From positions 1 through 64,000 of the forward strand of contig VDFB02321306.1 in the NCBI GenBank assembly GCA_007258455.2: a stretch of 64,000 nucleotides of DNA. Reading direction: 5' to 3'. The stretch is from Sequoia sempervirens. Lineage: Eukaryota; Streptophyta; Pinopsida; Cupressales; Cupressaceae. Below the pieces are notes generated by a model that made no database searches, was not told the DNA's origin, and was given only the letters and a program-made list of their open reading frames with translations. Numbering within the stretch: the stretch's first letter is position 1; every line of letters begins with the position of its first letter. Shown piece by piece: positions 35,585 through 48,305 of the stretch. The translations under genes were made by a program, and so were the position numbers.

Positions 35585-37415
35585 CCTAGCGACAAAGTCG
35601 TTCTTTTTCAAATGCTAGATGTAATGAAAGCAATCTCCCCTTCATGGCCTTATATATTTGTAACTTGTCCAAAATGATGTCTCTACGGCCTTCTTCAAGT
35701 ACCATCCTAGCTATGAATGTGTTGGGCCCATCCATAACCTCCTCATCTACCCTAAATGAATTTGAGAAGAAAAAACATTGGATTCAAGTAGTAAGCAACA
35801 AGTTGAATGTGTTGGTGGAGTTATTTGTTCCACCTTTGATCTGTATTGCACTAATTGGGTTGACTGTTTTTTTATGCGCCTTTTAAATGTTGAAAACTTG
35901 AATGGCCTAATTTAGATAACTAATGGGGTTCGCCTTCCCATCCACCAAAGTAGAACCCTAAAACAAAGGTTACAACACCTAAAACAATAGGATATACAAA
36001 TTAGAAATAATAAATGAATGAGTTTAATGAGTACAAGGTAATTGAAAATAAAAAAAAACTTATTATGGCAAGGAAGTTGCTTAGTTTGTAAGCTATAAAT
36101 GTTTTAGTTTAAATTTGATTTGATAATCTCATCCATGTTTTGGGTAATAAATAATCAAAAGTAGTCTTCATGACCCTCTTCCCTTTAGCCTTCCTTGAGT
36201 GAGGAAACTCCACCCACCTAGAGTTCACAAAAATCTGCTTAAGAGATGTTAGTGAAGCTGCAATACATTGCAATGTGATGACAAACTGTGTTGTTCTCAA
36301 CTACACAAGCACCTTATCCTTGGCCTGCTTTCTCATTAGATTAAGCACTAAAGGGTGCTTTCATATGTATTTTGTTATGTTTTCAGATCCTCCACCAAGG
36401 TTTTGACCCATCCAAGTTTGCTGATATCTTTAGTGAAAAAATACATGCAATAGGTGTCAAAAGGGCTCCAAAATGTAGTAGAGTGCCTTGCCTCAAGTAG
36501 TCTCCCAATTATGAAATATGTTTCTGCATTGTTTGTCAAAGTCTTGCTAGCATTCTCCATGCCCACTATTGTCACCACCTCATCCAACATGTTGACTAGT
36601 GTTGTCGTTTTTAACTTCACTAGAGGCATCAATTGACTTTAGGAGCACCAACTCTCTATGTGAAGTCGCGGGCAAGTTGATTAGTGTAAAATTACTGCCA
36701 TCTGTCCACCTTTTAGACAAAATAGTTTTAGCCCCTTATTTTGCCAAACCCTCTTTTGCTCTTTAACTTAGACCTCCTTGTATCTTAGAATGTCCTCCAA
36801 CAAGTTCCTATTCAAATCATAAGGGTTTGGTGTCTTGAAGCCTTTTCCTGCTATAGTTAAGAGCATTGACCAATGACTCCCAATAGGGGCTCCTTGCGAC
36901 ATTGATGATATGATGTTGTAATAGCAAACATTGGCACATGCCAATTTCAGCTCATTATGCTTCTTTCGATTGCACACAGTACCTTCTAGAGAATGTTGAG
37001 CAACAAAAATGTTATGAGGAATAATAAACTTTGTTTTTGTGATTGTGATGACCAGCTAGAACAATTTGAGTGTAAGAGAGCTGTGTGTTCACGGGCCAAT
37101 GAAAGAGCCCACTAAATAATCCTCTGACCCTAGAAAATTTGTCATAACTGCTATTGCCTCAATTGTCCTCTTTTTTAACTTCTCCTTATGCAAAGCAAGG
37201 AGAGCCTTAATATCTTGTGTAACCTCATGCTCCACTGCATTAAATAGCTGCACATCTCGGCTAGTGATTGGTGCAAGTTTAAATTGAGGCGATTAATGCC
37301 TCCTCCCATATGCAGCCCACAATAATTGTAAACGACCATTTCCATCTTTGTACTTGATGGACAATGCTTCCAAGAGGCATCCTTGGCCTTGCCAACACTT
37401 TTGTTGCTTGCAGAT
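35585..37415 (-). pseudogene. Old hAT transposase relic
   Basis: Minus-strand fragments correspond in order to the exons of the hAT transposase at 13865-16723. A BED-finger-like piece is near 37290-37420 (KDASWKHCP ... GGGINRLNLNLHQ). A segment with NIISSMSQGAPIGSHWSMLL then AGKGFKTPN lies at about 36770-36980. A DUF659 piece VVTIVGMENASKTLTNNAET then RLLEARHSTTFWSPF lies at 36375-36632. Further matches to exon 3 run to about 35590. The second catalytic aspartate has become asparagine (TNNAE for TDNAA), and many frameshifts and stops separate the pieces. No terminal repeats were found. It is clearly older than the 13500-17533 copy. Confidence 0.85.
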
Positions 37416-39242
37416 GCCATTTCTCTATCAAAAAAATGAAATGAAACCCTAGCAAGAAAGAATAAACAAAAAATCAACTATTGTACAATGCAAACCTATG
37501 TTATGAGTTTGTTCTAAGAATCCCTTACATCTGGGTTTGGTTCATTCCTTGTTTGAGTGTTTTCTTTATTCTGCTGTGGCTGTGGACAAGATACAGACAT
37601 TGGGCATTAGGTTTGGTTGGATATGCCTAGGGAACCCGGGCCATTCTTTATTTATTTTTAGTTTCTTTTGTCCAATGCCCATGTTATCTATGTTTGGAGT
37701 AGTTGCAGGTTGAATTGTGAGATGACCTTGCCTTTCCCATGTGAGATGCTCGTGTGTTTGTCAATCCAACATTAACACTAGTGTGGTTTGAAGACCTGAA
37801 GAAGATCTTATCTATTTTATGGCCGGTGGCATTGCTTAAAATGTGTAGGTGTCAATCAAAGATCTCTCCATGACAGGATTATAACAGACGTGATTGAGAA
37901 TGGTTATTGTTGGTTGGGAGAGACATTCAAGGGAGAGAGTTAACCAGGTTGTATTGGGTCAAATGGTTAGCTAGAAGCCTTACTATTAATAGGTGCATGT
38001 GAACTGAGATGAATGTTGGCTCTTACTAGTGGCATGTTTCAGATATGACCAGATTTTATTTTGCTTTTTTCCTGCATTCTAATTTTTGTTTTTGCCATCA
38101 CATTTAATTGTAAGTGCATCTTGTTAATAGTATAATTTAACTATGCTTTATTTTATTTTTTATTTCTTGGCTTTGGCACAGTCACTTTTTATATTAGTGC
38201 CTTAGATATTACTTTAAGGTTTAATATCTATCATGACATTCCGGTTTTGTTAATTATATGCATGTTATGTGGTTATCTGAACCTAGTTCCTGTTTTTTAA
38301 GGTAAATTATGTATATATTTATGATTTTTATATGTTTTTTTTGTATGGTCAAACCCAACCCCAAAGTGTTTTTTCTGGATCCACATAGCCAAGCATAAAT
38401 CTGAATACGAGCTAGTAATTAGATGCAAACCCTAGCAGCTAGCTGATAAAGAAGGAAATAACAGATATAAAATAAAAAATGAAATTATAAGCCCTTGAAT
38501 GAAAGGCTAAAACACCAAAAGCATAAAATAAAATGTTAAAAATGTTATACTATTACATACCTTCCAAATGCAGTCAATAAATTTGCGAAGTCGGTCCACA
38601 GCCACTTGGAATTAGTCAAAATCACCGGAAAATGAAAATAACATAAATGTTTTTAGATGGAAAGAATGGAGTAGAAAATGAAAGAGAGAGATGTTTTTTG
38701 GGCACCTTCTGGTGGTGACTATCATAGTGCAGTGGTGGGCAAGTTATTCTCTTGGATTCACTGACTTTGGCATTTTTTCTGGTTGAACGATTCACCATAA
38801 ACTTGCCTGCAACTTGCCAGTGAGTTTGACATTGAATCACTTGCCAGGTTGTTTCTAGTTGTGAGTCAGTGAGTGAATTGCTAAGTTTTTCAGCGATGAT
38901 ATATATAGAAGAAAAATACAAGGTGCATTCCCAGTTAATTGGAATAGAATCTCCATAATTATTGCATTTGAGTTGTTGTTTCCATTGCTAGCAAATGTAG
39001 GGTTTTTGCTGATGATGGCCGAAGTAGTCTTCAAAGGCAACTTTGTTTAAAGGCATGCTATATTCTAGACTAGAAGTTAAAATTTCCAGCTTTAACAATT
39101 GAAGAAAAGCTACTTTTCTAATGCCGTCTCTTTGAAAAATGAACATGAATTTAAACATGTATATGTGCATGGAATGAATGACCCAACTATTGTCAAAATG
39201 TTTTACTCACACTGATAAGTTTCTGGCTATGCTTGGTTGTAG
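37416..39242. other. 3' end of the giant intron, no gene seen
   Basis: AT-rich intronic sequence leading to the acceptor at 39241. Short open frames here are not supported by motifs or conservation visible to me. Introns 39342-40804 and 40873-41555 are similarly plain. Confidence 0.5.
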
Positions 39243-39341
39243 GAAACATCTGATCATCTTCTCTATCCAAATCCTGCATCTGGCACAATACATGCTGAAC
39301 ATCTTCAATATTTCGAGTTCCTTGGAAAAATCCTTGGAAAG
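39243..39341 (+). CDS. UPL7: HECT E3 ubiquitin ligase (UPL6/UPL7-like), exon 3 of 5
   Basis: This 33-codon exon follows acceptor TTGTAG (ending 39242) and ends at donor GTTTGG (39342). It encodes ETSDHLLYPNPASGTIHAEH then LQYFEFLGKILGK, the HECT N-lobe segment that directly follows the YGLFK of exon 2 in plant UPL6/UPL7 proteins. It is phase 0 on both sides. The reading frame is intact, so the gene has apparently tolerated the huge upstream intron. Confidence 0.92.
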
Positions 39342-40804
39342 GTTTGGTTCAGAACTTTGGCTCGCCTGTCACTTAATTTCTGTTTTGACATGAATCTAGT
39401 TTATTCTTCCAAACTGACTTCTTGAGCACAAAAGCTCTGAAATCAAGCTTTTGATTGTTTGATATCATTTTTCATTGCATTGCTTTTAAAAGTTAAAATC
39501 AATATCTATGGTGATTACAGCCACTAAACCCTAAAAATCATTAAGTTTAAAAAAATAATATTGGAAACCTTTGAGTAAGCTACTTTCCTGTATGCCATAA
39601 ACTAGCTGGAATATAATGCCCTTTTGAAACTGTTATATATCTAGACATATTGGGGATTTGCCTTAATAATATACTGGTTGGTGATTTCTAATGCTAGAAA
39701 TTATTTGGTCTTCTGCTTGATATGTAAATTATTTAATTTTTGGTTGAAATTTGCTTGAGCATTCTATCTAGTTTGTTGTTTTCATAAAAGATGGTTACAC
39801 TTGTATTAACCTTCATTTGTTATTGGTGGAAAGTAATTCTATATCCTTTGTTGTGGGAGCTGGAGAAAATGTATTGCCTCGGGGTTTTCTTTTCTTGTAA
39901 TGAGATAGGTTCTTCTGTCTTAAACATTAATTAAAAACCTAAACCTAAGACAGTAAAAGGAAATACTGTATTACAGGAAATGGTTTAGAACTCAAAGGTT
40001 AAAAGACCAAAGATATATCTTCATTTCCTAATTTTTTATCTTTGATTTTTACATTAAGTAAATTTTGCAAATAAGGAATAGTAGCTTTTCCTGTTGCATT
40101 GCATATTGCTTTCTAAACCTTGCATATCTACTGGGTAAGCCCTCTATGAGACTACTAAGGGTGCTTAGCAGTATGCATGAACTGAAGAAAGGAAAGGCAA
40201 TCCATTAATAAGTGAGATAGTAGTAGATTTTAAATGGTGCTTTTAAAAATCTTTTAAGTTGTGATGGCTTTGTTTTTGGAATAGTTTCTCAAGATCCAGT
40301 GGAATACCCATGGTGATTACATTTACCTGTGCCTATCAGGTTGTAAATTTTTTCTTTTCTAGCTCCAAGTTTATTGAAGTAGGAGTTGAAAGCAGGCCAG
40401 GTACCATTAGAATTTGGTGCCCTGGATTTTGCTGGATGTTTTGCACAGTTGCACACTTATGATAATTGGATTTAGAGGTGCCAAGTTGTAAAATAAATTA
40501 TATCTTTAAATGGAGAGATGCTCGCACTGTTTCTTTGCATTAAATGAAAATCTATAACGCTTGATTCTGTAGTTCACGAAATTATATGAGCTATATAGTT
40601 GGTTCAATAATATAGCGTATACCACCTTTCTAGGTTCTTGGCAGTTATATGATAGGTCGCATTTGATCCTGAGAAATTTATTAAATATTCTTAGTGCCTT
40701 AGTGTTAAGGTTGAGCACATGAAGAAATCAGAAAAAAAGATAGAAAGGAATGCATTATGGGATTGTGAAAGCATGTATCTTACTTTTATGTTGTTATTTT
40801 GCAG

Positions 40805-40872
40805 GCCATGTTCGAGGGGATTCTAGTGGACATCCCATTTGCTACATTCTTTTTAAGCAAGCTTAAGGAAAA
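40805..40872 (+). CDS. UPL7: HECT E3 ubiquitin ligase (UPL6/UPL7-like), exon 4 of 5
   Basis: The exon encodes AMFEGILVDIPFATFFLSKL then KE, and ends with the first two bases of a lysine codon. The acceptor is TTTTGCAG (ending 40804) and the donor is GTAAGTCC at 40873, a strong plant consensus. It is 68 bp, so it ends in phase 2. The next exon begins with the single base that completes the lysine codon. AMFEGILVDIPFATFFLSK is a hallmark N-lobe helix of this HECT subfamily. Confidence 0.93.
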
Positions 40873-41555
40873 GTAAGTCCATGTGCCATAATTGCCAGGG
40901 TTTTGTTAAATTTTTAGTTTGAGAGAGGAGTAAGGGACCAGGTATGGAAAGTATATTGTCAATGTTAAATTCTAGAAGAATCATTTTGAGCTTTGTAAGA
41001 GTCTAGCGAGACATTGAATGCTGATTTTGTTTGAGTCATGGATGCTGAATTCAGATGGTTAAGTACTGGGAGAAATAGAGCAGACAAGGAACTTGATTTT
41101 TGGATGCTTTAAAAAATTTTAATACCTTTAGTGCAGAAAGTTTCACTGAACTCTGAAAACCAATGACCTGAAAATTGAATTTTGAAACATTATAGAGGCC
41201 AGTATCATTTATTCTACAAAGTACAAACAAGTTGAATAATTATGCTTTCTTAAACGTTGTATATGTACCATATTGGGAATCTTTTTCTTTATATATGTGA
41301 TCTACCATAATTTAAAATGAGTTTTTTCCAAACAAAATTATTATCTTTCCTAATGTGAATGCTTCTCATAGTTTCTAACTTTCTAGAGTAGAAGAACAGA
41401 TTCTTTGTCCTTAGTCAGGCATTTGTTTTATCTATATTGAAGAGAAGAAGTGAATTTTGGCAAAAACATTACCTTTTATTCATAGAATAGAGGCAAATCT
41501 ATATTAGCTTTGAATTTGGACTTTCTAAGTGTTTGTTGTACCCTTTGTTCTTTAG

Positions 41556-41622
41556 GCACAATTATTTGCATGATCTTCCTTCTTTGGATCCTGAGCTGTA
41601 TCGGAACCTTCTCTCATTAAAG
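41556..41622 (+). CDS. UPL7: HECT E3 ubiquitin ligase (UPL6/UPL7-like), exon 5 of 5 in window
   Basis: The 67-bp exon follows acceptor TTCTTTAG (ending 41555) and stops at donor GTAACTG (41623). Its first base completes the split lysine codon of exon 4. It then reads HNYLHDLPSLDPELYRNLLS LK, the part of the N-lobe just before the segment leading to the C-lobe. The remaining HECT exons, including the catalytic-cysteine region, are not visible downstream. The gene is therefore represented here only by an internal part of its HECT domain. Confidence 0.92.
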
Positions 41623-43379
41623 GTAACTGTCTATGGTATTCCCAATGTTGGATATAGTTTCATATCATTATGCTTCAGGTTGTGTGTTGTTAGGATCACT
41701 TCCCACTTGTTTTGTAAAAGATAAAATCACTGGGATCCTCATATTTATTTTTATAGCTGAACTCTGCTGGTTTTGTTTTGCAAGGTAAAAGGTTAAAGTT
41801 GTTTGTATTATTTTTACATGGTTTGAGATTATGAAACTGTTTGTTAATGTATACCAGCAAATTTTTTCAATTGTCAATTTGAAGATATACAAAAATTTGA
41901 GTGAACTTAAATTTATGTTTTCCAGTCATTATAACTAATTTCCTTAATCTATTTGACGTTGGCAAACATTATTTGAGTTTAGTCAAACATGCTACATAGA
42001 TTTGTTAATATGGTTTGTACCTTGTATTCCTATTCCAAGGAAGTGAGAATTGAAAACACCAATTCATTAGACATCTAGTTTGTTTTACTTGTTAGTTAAT
42101 TGTGATTTTGGTATCTTGGAATTCTTCAATGTAGCCAAACAAAGAAATTATTGTTATTTATTATGCTTCATGTATCTTCTTGATGGCTTATATGGAGCAT
42201 AGTTATCAGGCTTGGTCTTGGCACAAATTTTGTAGGCTGATTTTAGACATGAGGTCAATAGTCTTGCTTCATTGGGGTTTGTAGTGCACTAGTACCTCTT
42301 ACGAGTGCAAATGATGTCCTATACCATGCTTATGGAGTTTATCCACATCAATGACTTAATTCATTTCCATGGTTGGGAGTTCCTCTTATGTTTTAGTTTC
42401 TCCTTGCTAAATATCCTCCCAAAGCACATGCTATGCATACTTGTGTTAGCATACTTCCCCTGCACTGAGTATTTCCATTGCATCTTTGCAAACTCCATCA
42501 GTGAAAGCTTAGAGGCATCCTATCTATAGTGCTCTTTAGTATGCAATCAAAGTTATCTATTGAGGAATGAAATTTAGTAAAACTTGGAATGAGAGTGGTC
42601 CACACAAATAACTAAGTTATAAGAATGGATGAAGAAGGAAGTGATACAAATGGCTTTGGTCTTGTGCCAATGAGGCCAAGCCCAAGCTAGTTGTACTAAA
42701 TCAAACTATTTTGATATGTGGGATAATATCATTTTTTGAATAATCATCCCTCTCTTCTTCTTCTTCATATGCATCCTTGTCACCACCACTCTTTGCATTA
42801 GATGACCTCTCATAGGTACACTACTCATACTTGTGCTCATTAGAAGTCATCAGCCTAGGTTCTCTTGTTTTAGTTAGACTACTATCTATCAAAAGTATCA
42901 TGGGGGATTGTCCTCCATATGATGGATACATTTAAGTGTTTCTTTGGATAGATGACCATGCAATTCCCATCAAGGCCCTCAATTCTATGTTATATACGCT
43001 TATCATGTTTCCTAGTCTACCACATTTGTGTTTTATGTAGCTTAGCTTTAGATATGGCATTCCTCTCTTGAAATGATGACGTCAAAATTACACTCTCCTC
43101 TTCCATCTCTAGCTTTTGTTGTACTAGAGTTGAAGGTATTGCTATCTGGTACTCCTTTTTGTGAACTAAGGGGAGTCTTCCTGCTATATATGTCACCATC
43201 ACACAACCCTTGCAAATGTGGAGTTTACCCTTGTTGGGAGGTTGGTTTTTTTTGTACCTTAGATAAGTCTTAAAACATATTAAATTTTCCAGGCTTGAGT
43301 GAATTGCTCTTCAAGTACATGATTTGTGTGCCTGGACTCTTAGGGAGGGAGGGACATAGATCATTCACCATAACACAAT

Positions 43380-43990
43380 GATGTATATGAAGAAAACCTT
43401 TCGGGAAAAATCTTAACCTCCAAACTTTGAACCAATGTAGGAATCAACAACAATATCAATTACAATATAATCTAGGGAAGAAAGCTTCATAGGAGATAAA
43501 ACAAACACTCAGATTGGAATAATACTAGTATAATAACAACACCTAAAACACACTATATAATCTCCATTTCAAGCACCCAATAAATAGAGAAACCAATACA
43601 AGAAATCACAAAAGGGGAACCACAAAACCATGAGCTAATATCATCCAAAAGTGGTCCCCGATTTGACTTATCCAAACCCTTCAAAGATGCTTTATGATCA
43701 TCATAATGACATGTCATAGGTTGGTGAATGCTCTTGGTCAGCATTTGCTCCCTCTTATTGCTCTCTTATTCATCATAGATGCTCTTACATTTATGATGTT
43801 GAGGGCCTAAATTCGGAAGGCCATAAATTTTGATTTGGGAAGCCGATTGAACCCCCCATTTTTTCGAAATTGAGGATCTTGGAAATCTCCATGTCACCAT
43901 AACTTGCCTTAATTGGTTAAAGTCCATTTTGACAAATTTTGAAGACAAAAAGGACCTTTATAGCCCATAAATTGCATTTTAGTATTATCA
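43380..43990 (-). repeat. Possible LTR and leader of a copia relic
   Basis: A stretch with a CTATATAATC box near 43551 lies directly downstream (minus-strand sense) of a decayed copia pol. Some phrases here, such as the block around 43950 (ATAGCCCATAAATTGCATTTT), recur near 53985 beside another copia relic. Edges could not be set. Confidence 0.35.
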
Positions 43991-46400
43991 ACATTGAGAT
44001 GCAAGGTTGACACGCCTTTCCTATTCTCTCACTTGTTGAACACCTTACAAGAGAAAAGGGAATACCAACATTATCAACTAACAATTAGGGGCCTAGAAGA
44101 CCATAGTCTTGTAACACTACCTGAACTTCTTTGTGCTCATCAACTTCTTCAATACATTTGCAAGTACTTTAAAGTGTCAAATTTCTTTAGCATCACTCTT
44201 CCATTTCTATCATGCCTCGAACAAAATGTTGCTGGACATCGATATGCCTCGTCCATGTGTGAAAGGTTGGCTTCTTTGCCAAATAGGTGGCACTATGAAT
44301 ATTAATATTTACTCTAACAACTTTGACTCAGCTCCACATCTAATCACATACTCAAAACCCAAATGGATACCTAATAGCCATGAGTGGCTGACATGTACTC
44401 TACCTCTATTTTGTAAAAAGAAACCACAACCTGTCACTTACTCAATCAACTCACTACACAACCAAATAAGATAAGAACATAGCTTTTGGTAGACTTGTTA
44501 TCAAAATCCTTTGCCCAATCTGGATCCACATAACCCCTAATATCCATTGAACATTTTCCTTCTAAAATATCACCATGATAGCAGATGGAGTGCTTGGAAG
44601 TACCCCTGAAATACTTGAAGACCCTTTTAAGTGTAATCTAATGTTCGCATCCAGGATTACCCATGCAACAACTCAAGACAGCCATTGCTTGGGCTAGGTC
44701 TGGTCTAATCAGATCATAGTATACAAAAGGCTTCCAACAACGCTAGCATAGGGCACTAAAATCATCTCTTTCATCTCTTTGGGTGTCAAAGGACATTGTT
44801 CAATGATAGTTTAGTTCCCATGAAAAAATGGTCATCAATTGATTTGCTATTGGCCATGCTAATCCCTTGCAAAATAGACTCAACATCTTCCTTTGTCCAA
44901 CACAAAGTGTTCTACTAGCCCTATCTTATTTTATTTCCACCCAAAGGATGTACTTAGCAACTCCTAAGTCTTTCATTTCGAAGTATAATGAAAGATGGCC
45001 TTTCAAGTCCTTAATCATTTCATTATCATTACTAAATAACAGCATATCATCAATATACTAAGTGATAATGATAAAAGGATCGCCACTTTGTTAATAGTAA
45101 ACCCAATGATTTGATTAGACTTGATAAATCCAATCCTAGAGCATATGAATCAAATATTTTATACCACATTCTAGGAGATTGTTTTAAACAATAGAGGGAT
45201 TTCTTCAACTCACAAACAAAGTTTTCTTTACCCTTATTAATGTAGTGTTTTGGCTATGACATGTAAATCTCCTCTAGATTATTGTACAAGAAAGTTGTCT
45301 TCATATCCATCTACTCAACCTCTAGACTAAAAGCAACAAGACAGCTAATAGAATTTTGATAGATCTCAACTTTGCAATAGGGCAGAAAATCTCACAAAAA
45401 TGTACTCCCTCAACTTTGGAATAACCTTTGGCAATTGCACTTTGCACTTCTTAATTCTTTTTAAACAACCATTTCAACTAAAGGGCTTTCATCCAACAGG
45501 CAATTGTATCAAGTCCCTTGTATCTTTCTTTCTTAGTGCAACCGTCTCTTCATCCATGGCCAGTTTTGAGGACTCACAATCATCCATTTCCTTTGCCTCT
45601 TTAACTATTCTAGGCTCATCAATGGTAGTGAACAAAACAAATATACATCTAAGATTGTATGGGCTATACCTTTCTAGTTGCATTGTGTATCGAGTGGGCC
45701 TCCTCAAGAGCTTAGGTGGATGCTCTACTTCTTCGAAACTCTTTGAGATCTCCATACTATCCTCCTGATTTGGTCCTCCTTGAACCTCTAGTTCATAGTT
45801 GGTGTAGGCTTCTTAGTCTTAGGGTGTAGCTACACAACTGACTTCCCATCCTCCTTTGGTTAGTTCACTGTAGAAGGTTTGATCTCCCTAAAGACCACAT
45901 TCTGATTGTATGATCTTTTTTCAATCATAAGATCCTAAAGTTTGTAACATTTCACTTCAATGCCATAGCCAATGAAGATACATTTCATAACCTTATTATG
46001 TACCTTCAATTGCTTTTCCCTAGGCACATAATCATATGCCTTGTAATCAAATACATAAAGATGTTAAGTGAGGGCCTTTTGGATATCCAAATCTCTATGA
46101 GGGTTTTATCCACAAGCATTGATGTAGGAGACCAATTGATTAGGTAACATGCAACTACGATCATTTTTGCCCAAAAATTCTATTCCAAGACAAACCCACT
46201 TAGCATACTCCTAGTCCTCTATATGAATGTCTTGTTCATGTGTTCTATAACTCCATTTTGCTAAGGGGTGTATGAAGTTGTCATATGCCTTTTTATGTCA
46301 TTCTCCTTAGAAAATTTGTCAAACTTTGTAGAGCAATACTCACCACCATTGTTAGATGTCAATACCTTTGTCTTTCTACCAATTTTGGTTTTCCAAGGGA
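43990..46400 (-). pseudogene. Heavily decayed copia pol (integrase, RT, RNase H)
   Basis: Minus-strand pieces in order are integrase SNNGGEYCSTKFDKFSKEND near 46280-46370, then reverse transcriptase with YIDDMLLFSNDNEMIKDLKG (45057 downward; a TAG precedes YIDD) and FEMKDLGVAKYIL, then an RNase H-like DPDWAKDFDNKSTKSYV near 44450-44520. Dozens of stops and shifts are present, so this is far older than the copia element at 26790. Confidence 0.85.
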
Positions 46401-46653
46401 GTTGTAATGTCCCCTTCTTAGGACTAAGCAGTTTGATGACATTTAGCTTATTTCTATAGTTCCCATAGGCTAATTGGTAAGGAAAAGTGCACTCCAAGGT
46501 TCTTGGAGGATTCAAGTTTAGTAATTCAAGATTTCTATTTGTGGCAATGAGCCCACATAGCACAATGGACCACAATGACACTTTCAAAAGTGTTTTCTAA
46601 CTCTTGGGGTGTTATCCAAACTTCTTGGAGAGCATGTCTATTTTTAATTTTTT

Positions 46654-46981
46654 AGTAAGTTATTGAGTTAGTTCCAATCATTTTCTTATTGCTTCAGTTT
46701 CTTCTTGGCATGATCAAAATTGGATTCTAAAGTCCTAGTAAGTCATCGAGTTAGTTCCAATTATTTTCCTACTGCTTTAGTTTCTTCATGGGATGATCAA
46801 AATTGGATTCCAAAGTCGTCGTAAGTCATCGAGTTAGTTCTAATCATTCTCCTACTACAGTTTCTTCATGGCATGATCAAAATTGGATTTTGAAGTCGTA
46901 GTAAGTCGAATTAGTTCCAATCATTTTCCTACTGCTTCAGTTTCTTGATGGCATGGTCAAAATTGGATTCCAAAGTTGTTG
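46654..46981. repeat. Four tandem copies of an 83-bp unit
   Basis: Units begin AGTAAGT at 46654, 46737, 46820 and 46900 and carry GAGTTAGTTCCAATCATTTT, GCTTCAGTTTCTTC and ATGATCAAAATTGGATTC. The last unit is slightly short. It lies between a TGTAATGTCCCC start at 46404 and the LTR-like region below, so it may be part of a U3. Confidence 0.92.
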
Positions 46982-47130
46982 CAGTGCTTTTCGCAACTTG
47001 GATGATTTATTGAGTTATTATTTAATTATTACACTAACATTGTGTAATATTGAGAAATAATTAAAGGACAACTTAGTGTAATAGTTCGTTAGAAAGGTGA
47101 TTAAGTGTTTTAATAGTTGGACACTTAGAC

Positions 47131-48305
47131 TGTTGGATGTTGTGGTTGTGTTGCTGATATGTGGTTGTCATTGATGTCAACACTATTAGCATTGATGTAT
47201 TGAAGGCTGTATATGTCGAGGATATTGAGAAAATTGTTAAAGAAAGAGTTGCAGGTTGCCAGTGGAACAGTGAAGGTCATGAAGGTGTCTTGCTCAGTAC
47301 ATTGATGATCAATCGTTGTGGACTAAAGGGTTTATTGTTGAGAGTATCTAGTTTATCCACCGAAAGTTTCAGAGGTCCGTGTGAAGTTTTGATTGTGTTA
47401 TGAACAGTTGTGTTCTGACAGTTTTTCTGTGGTTTGAATTAGTATTCTTGAGTGAAGTTTATGTGATTCTAGTAACTTCAGTCGCTGCGGATGTTTCTCT
47501 GTTGGTTTTTGTTGCTTGTGGATGCTTCTAGATCATTCTCTATCTTTGTTGCATGTCCACGTTGATTGGTGTGCTCGTGGTCGAAGATTTTTCTCATGTG
47601 TGTTCGGGTTTTCATGTTCTTGGCCGACATGGTGGTTGTAATGTGTTGTGGATCCTCGGAGGTAAAAATTTGAATGTTTGGCACGCTCGAGGAGGTTGTT
47701 TTAAGTCTTCATTACATTGTGGCCAACAGTGTTTGATTCGCATTGAAAATTTATTTGTAAATTTGGGCCGACATTGCAAATGTGTTTTATATTTTGGCCG
47801 ATGAAGTTGTTGATGTAAATCCATGTTGTGGATATATAAGAGCAAATGTTTGTGCGAAGTAATACATGTGTGTGGTGTGAAGAAGTGCCGGAGAAAGTGG
47901 AAGTGTGCGAATAGTTATCTAATCATTCGATTGCAGAGCAGAGTGTGAAGAAGTTTGAGCGAAGTGTGAAGGAGTATATCTGTGCTTAATCGAAACTGTA
48001 ATCAGGTTTTTGTAGAAGCTATTTTCTCAGTTCATACCCTGCGGATCTAATCCGTATTTTTGTAAGACAGTGTGTCTTCCTTGGGTAGTGAGCCCTCTTG
48101 TATTTGAGCAGTGAGCTCTAGGTAGTGTGCCTGAATGCATGTGCATTCCCATTATTCTTCTCTATACTTTTAATAGGGTATAATATTCCAGACTAACATC
48201 CACCGTGGTTTTTCCCCTAACAGGGTTTCCACGTAAAAAATCTCGGTGTTCTCTGTGTTCCTGATGTGTTGATTGTTTATGGTTTATTGTTCATGTATCA
48301 GATCC
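47131..48305 (+). mobile_element. Plus-strand LTR remnant with primer-site-like end
   Basis: A TATATAAG box occurs near 47836. A GTGGTTTTTCCCCTAACAGG block followed by GTTTCCACGTAAAA near 48210-48235 is typical of the R-U5 part of copia LTRs. TGTATCAGATCC at 48294-48305 resembles a Met-tRNA primer site after an LTR ending TTCA. The left edge TGTTGGATG at 47131 is a guess. No coding interior follows. Confidence 0.5.

Larger units (their letters stand above)
551..39242 (+). other. Complete 38,692-bp intron of the HECT ligase gene
   Basis: The boundaries are GT at 551-552 and AG at 39241-39242. Both flanking exons are phase 0, and the joined protein QYGLFK-ETSDHLLYPNP is continuous HECT sequence. 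The intron holds all transposons listed between 1 and 37.4 kb. The segment 551-1050 is AT-rich with no recognisable element. Introns of tens of kilobases filled with LTR retrotransposons are well known in conifers. Whether splicing across this intron is efficient cannot be judged from sequence. Confidence 0.9.
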
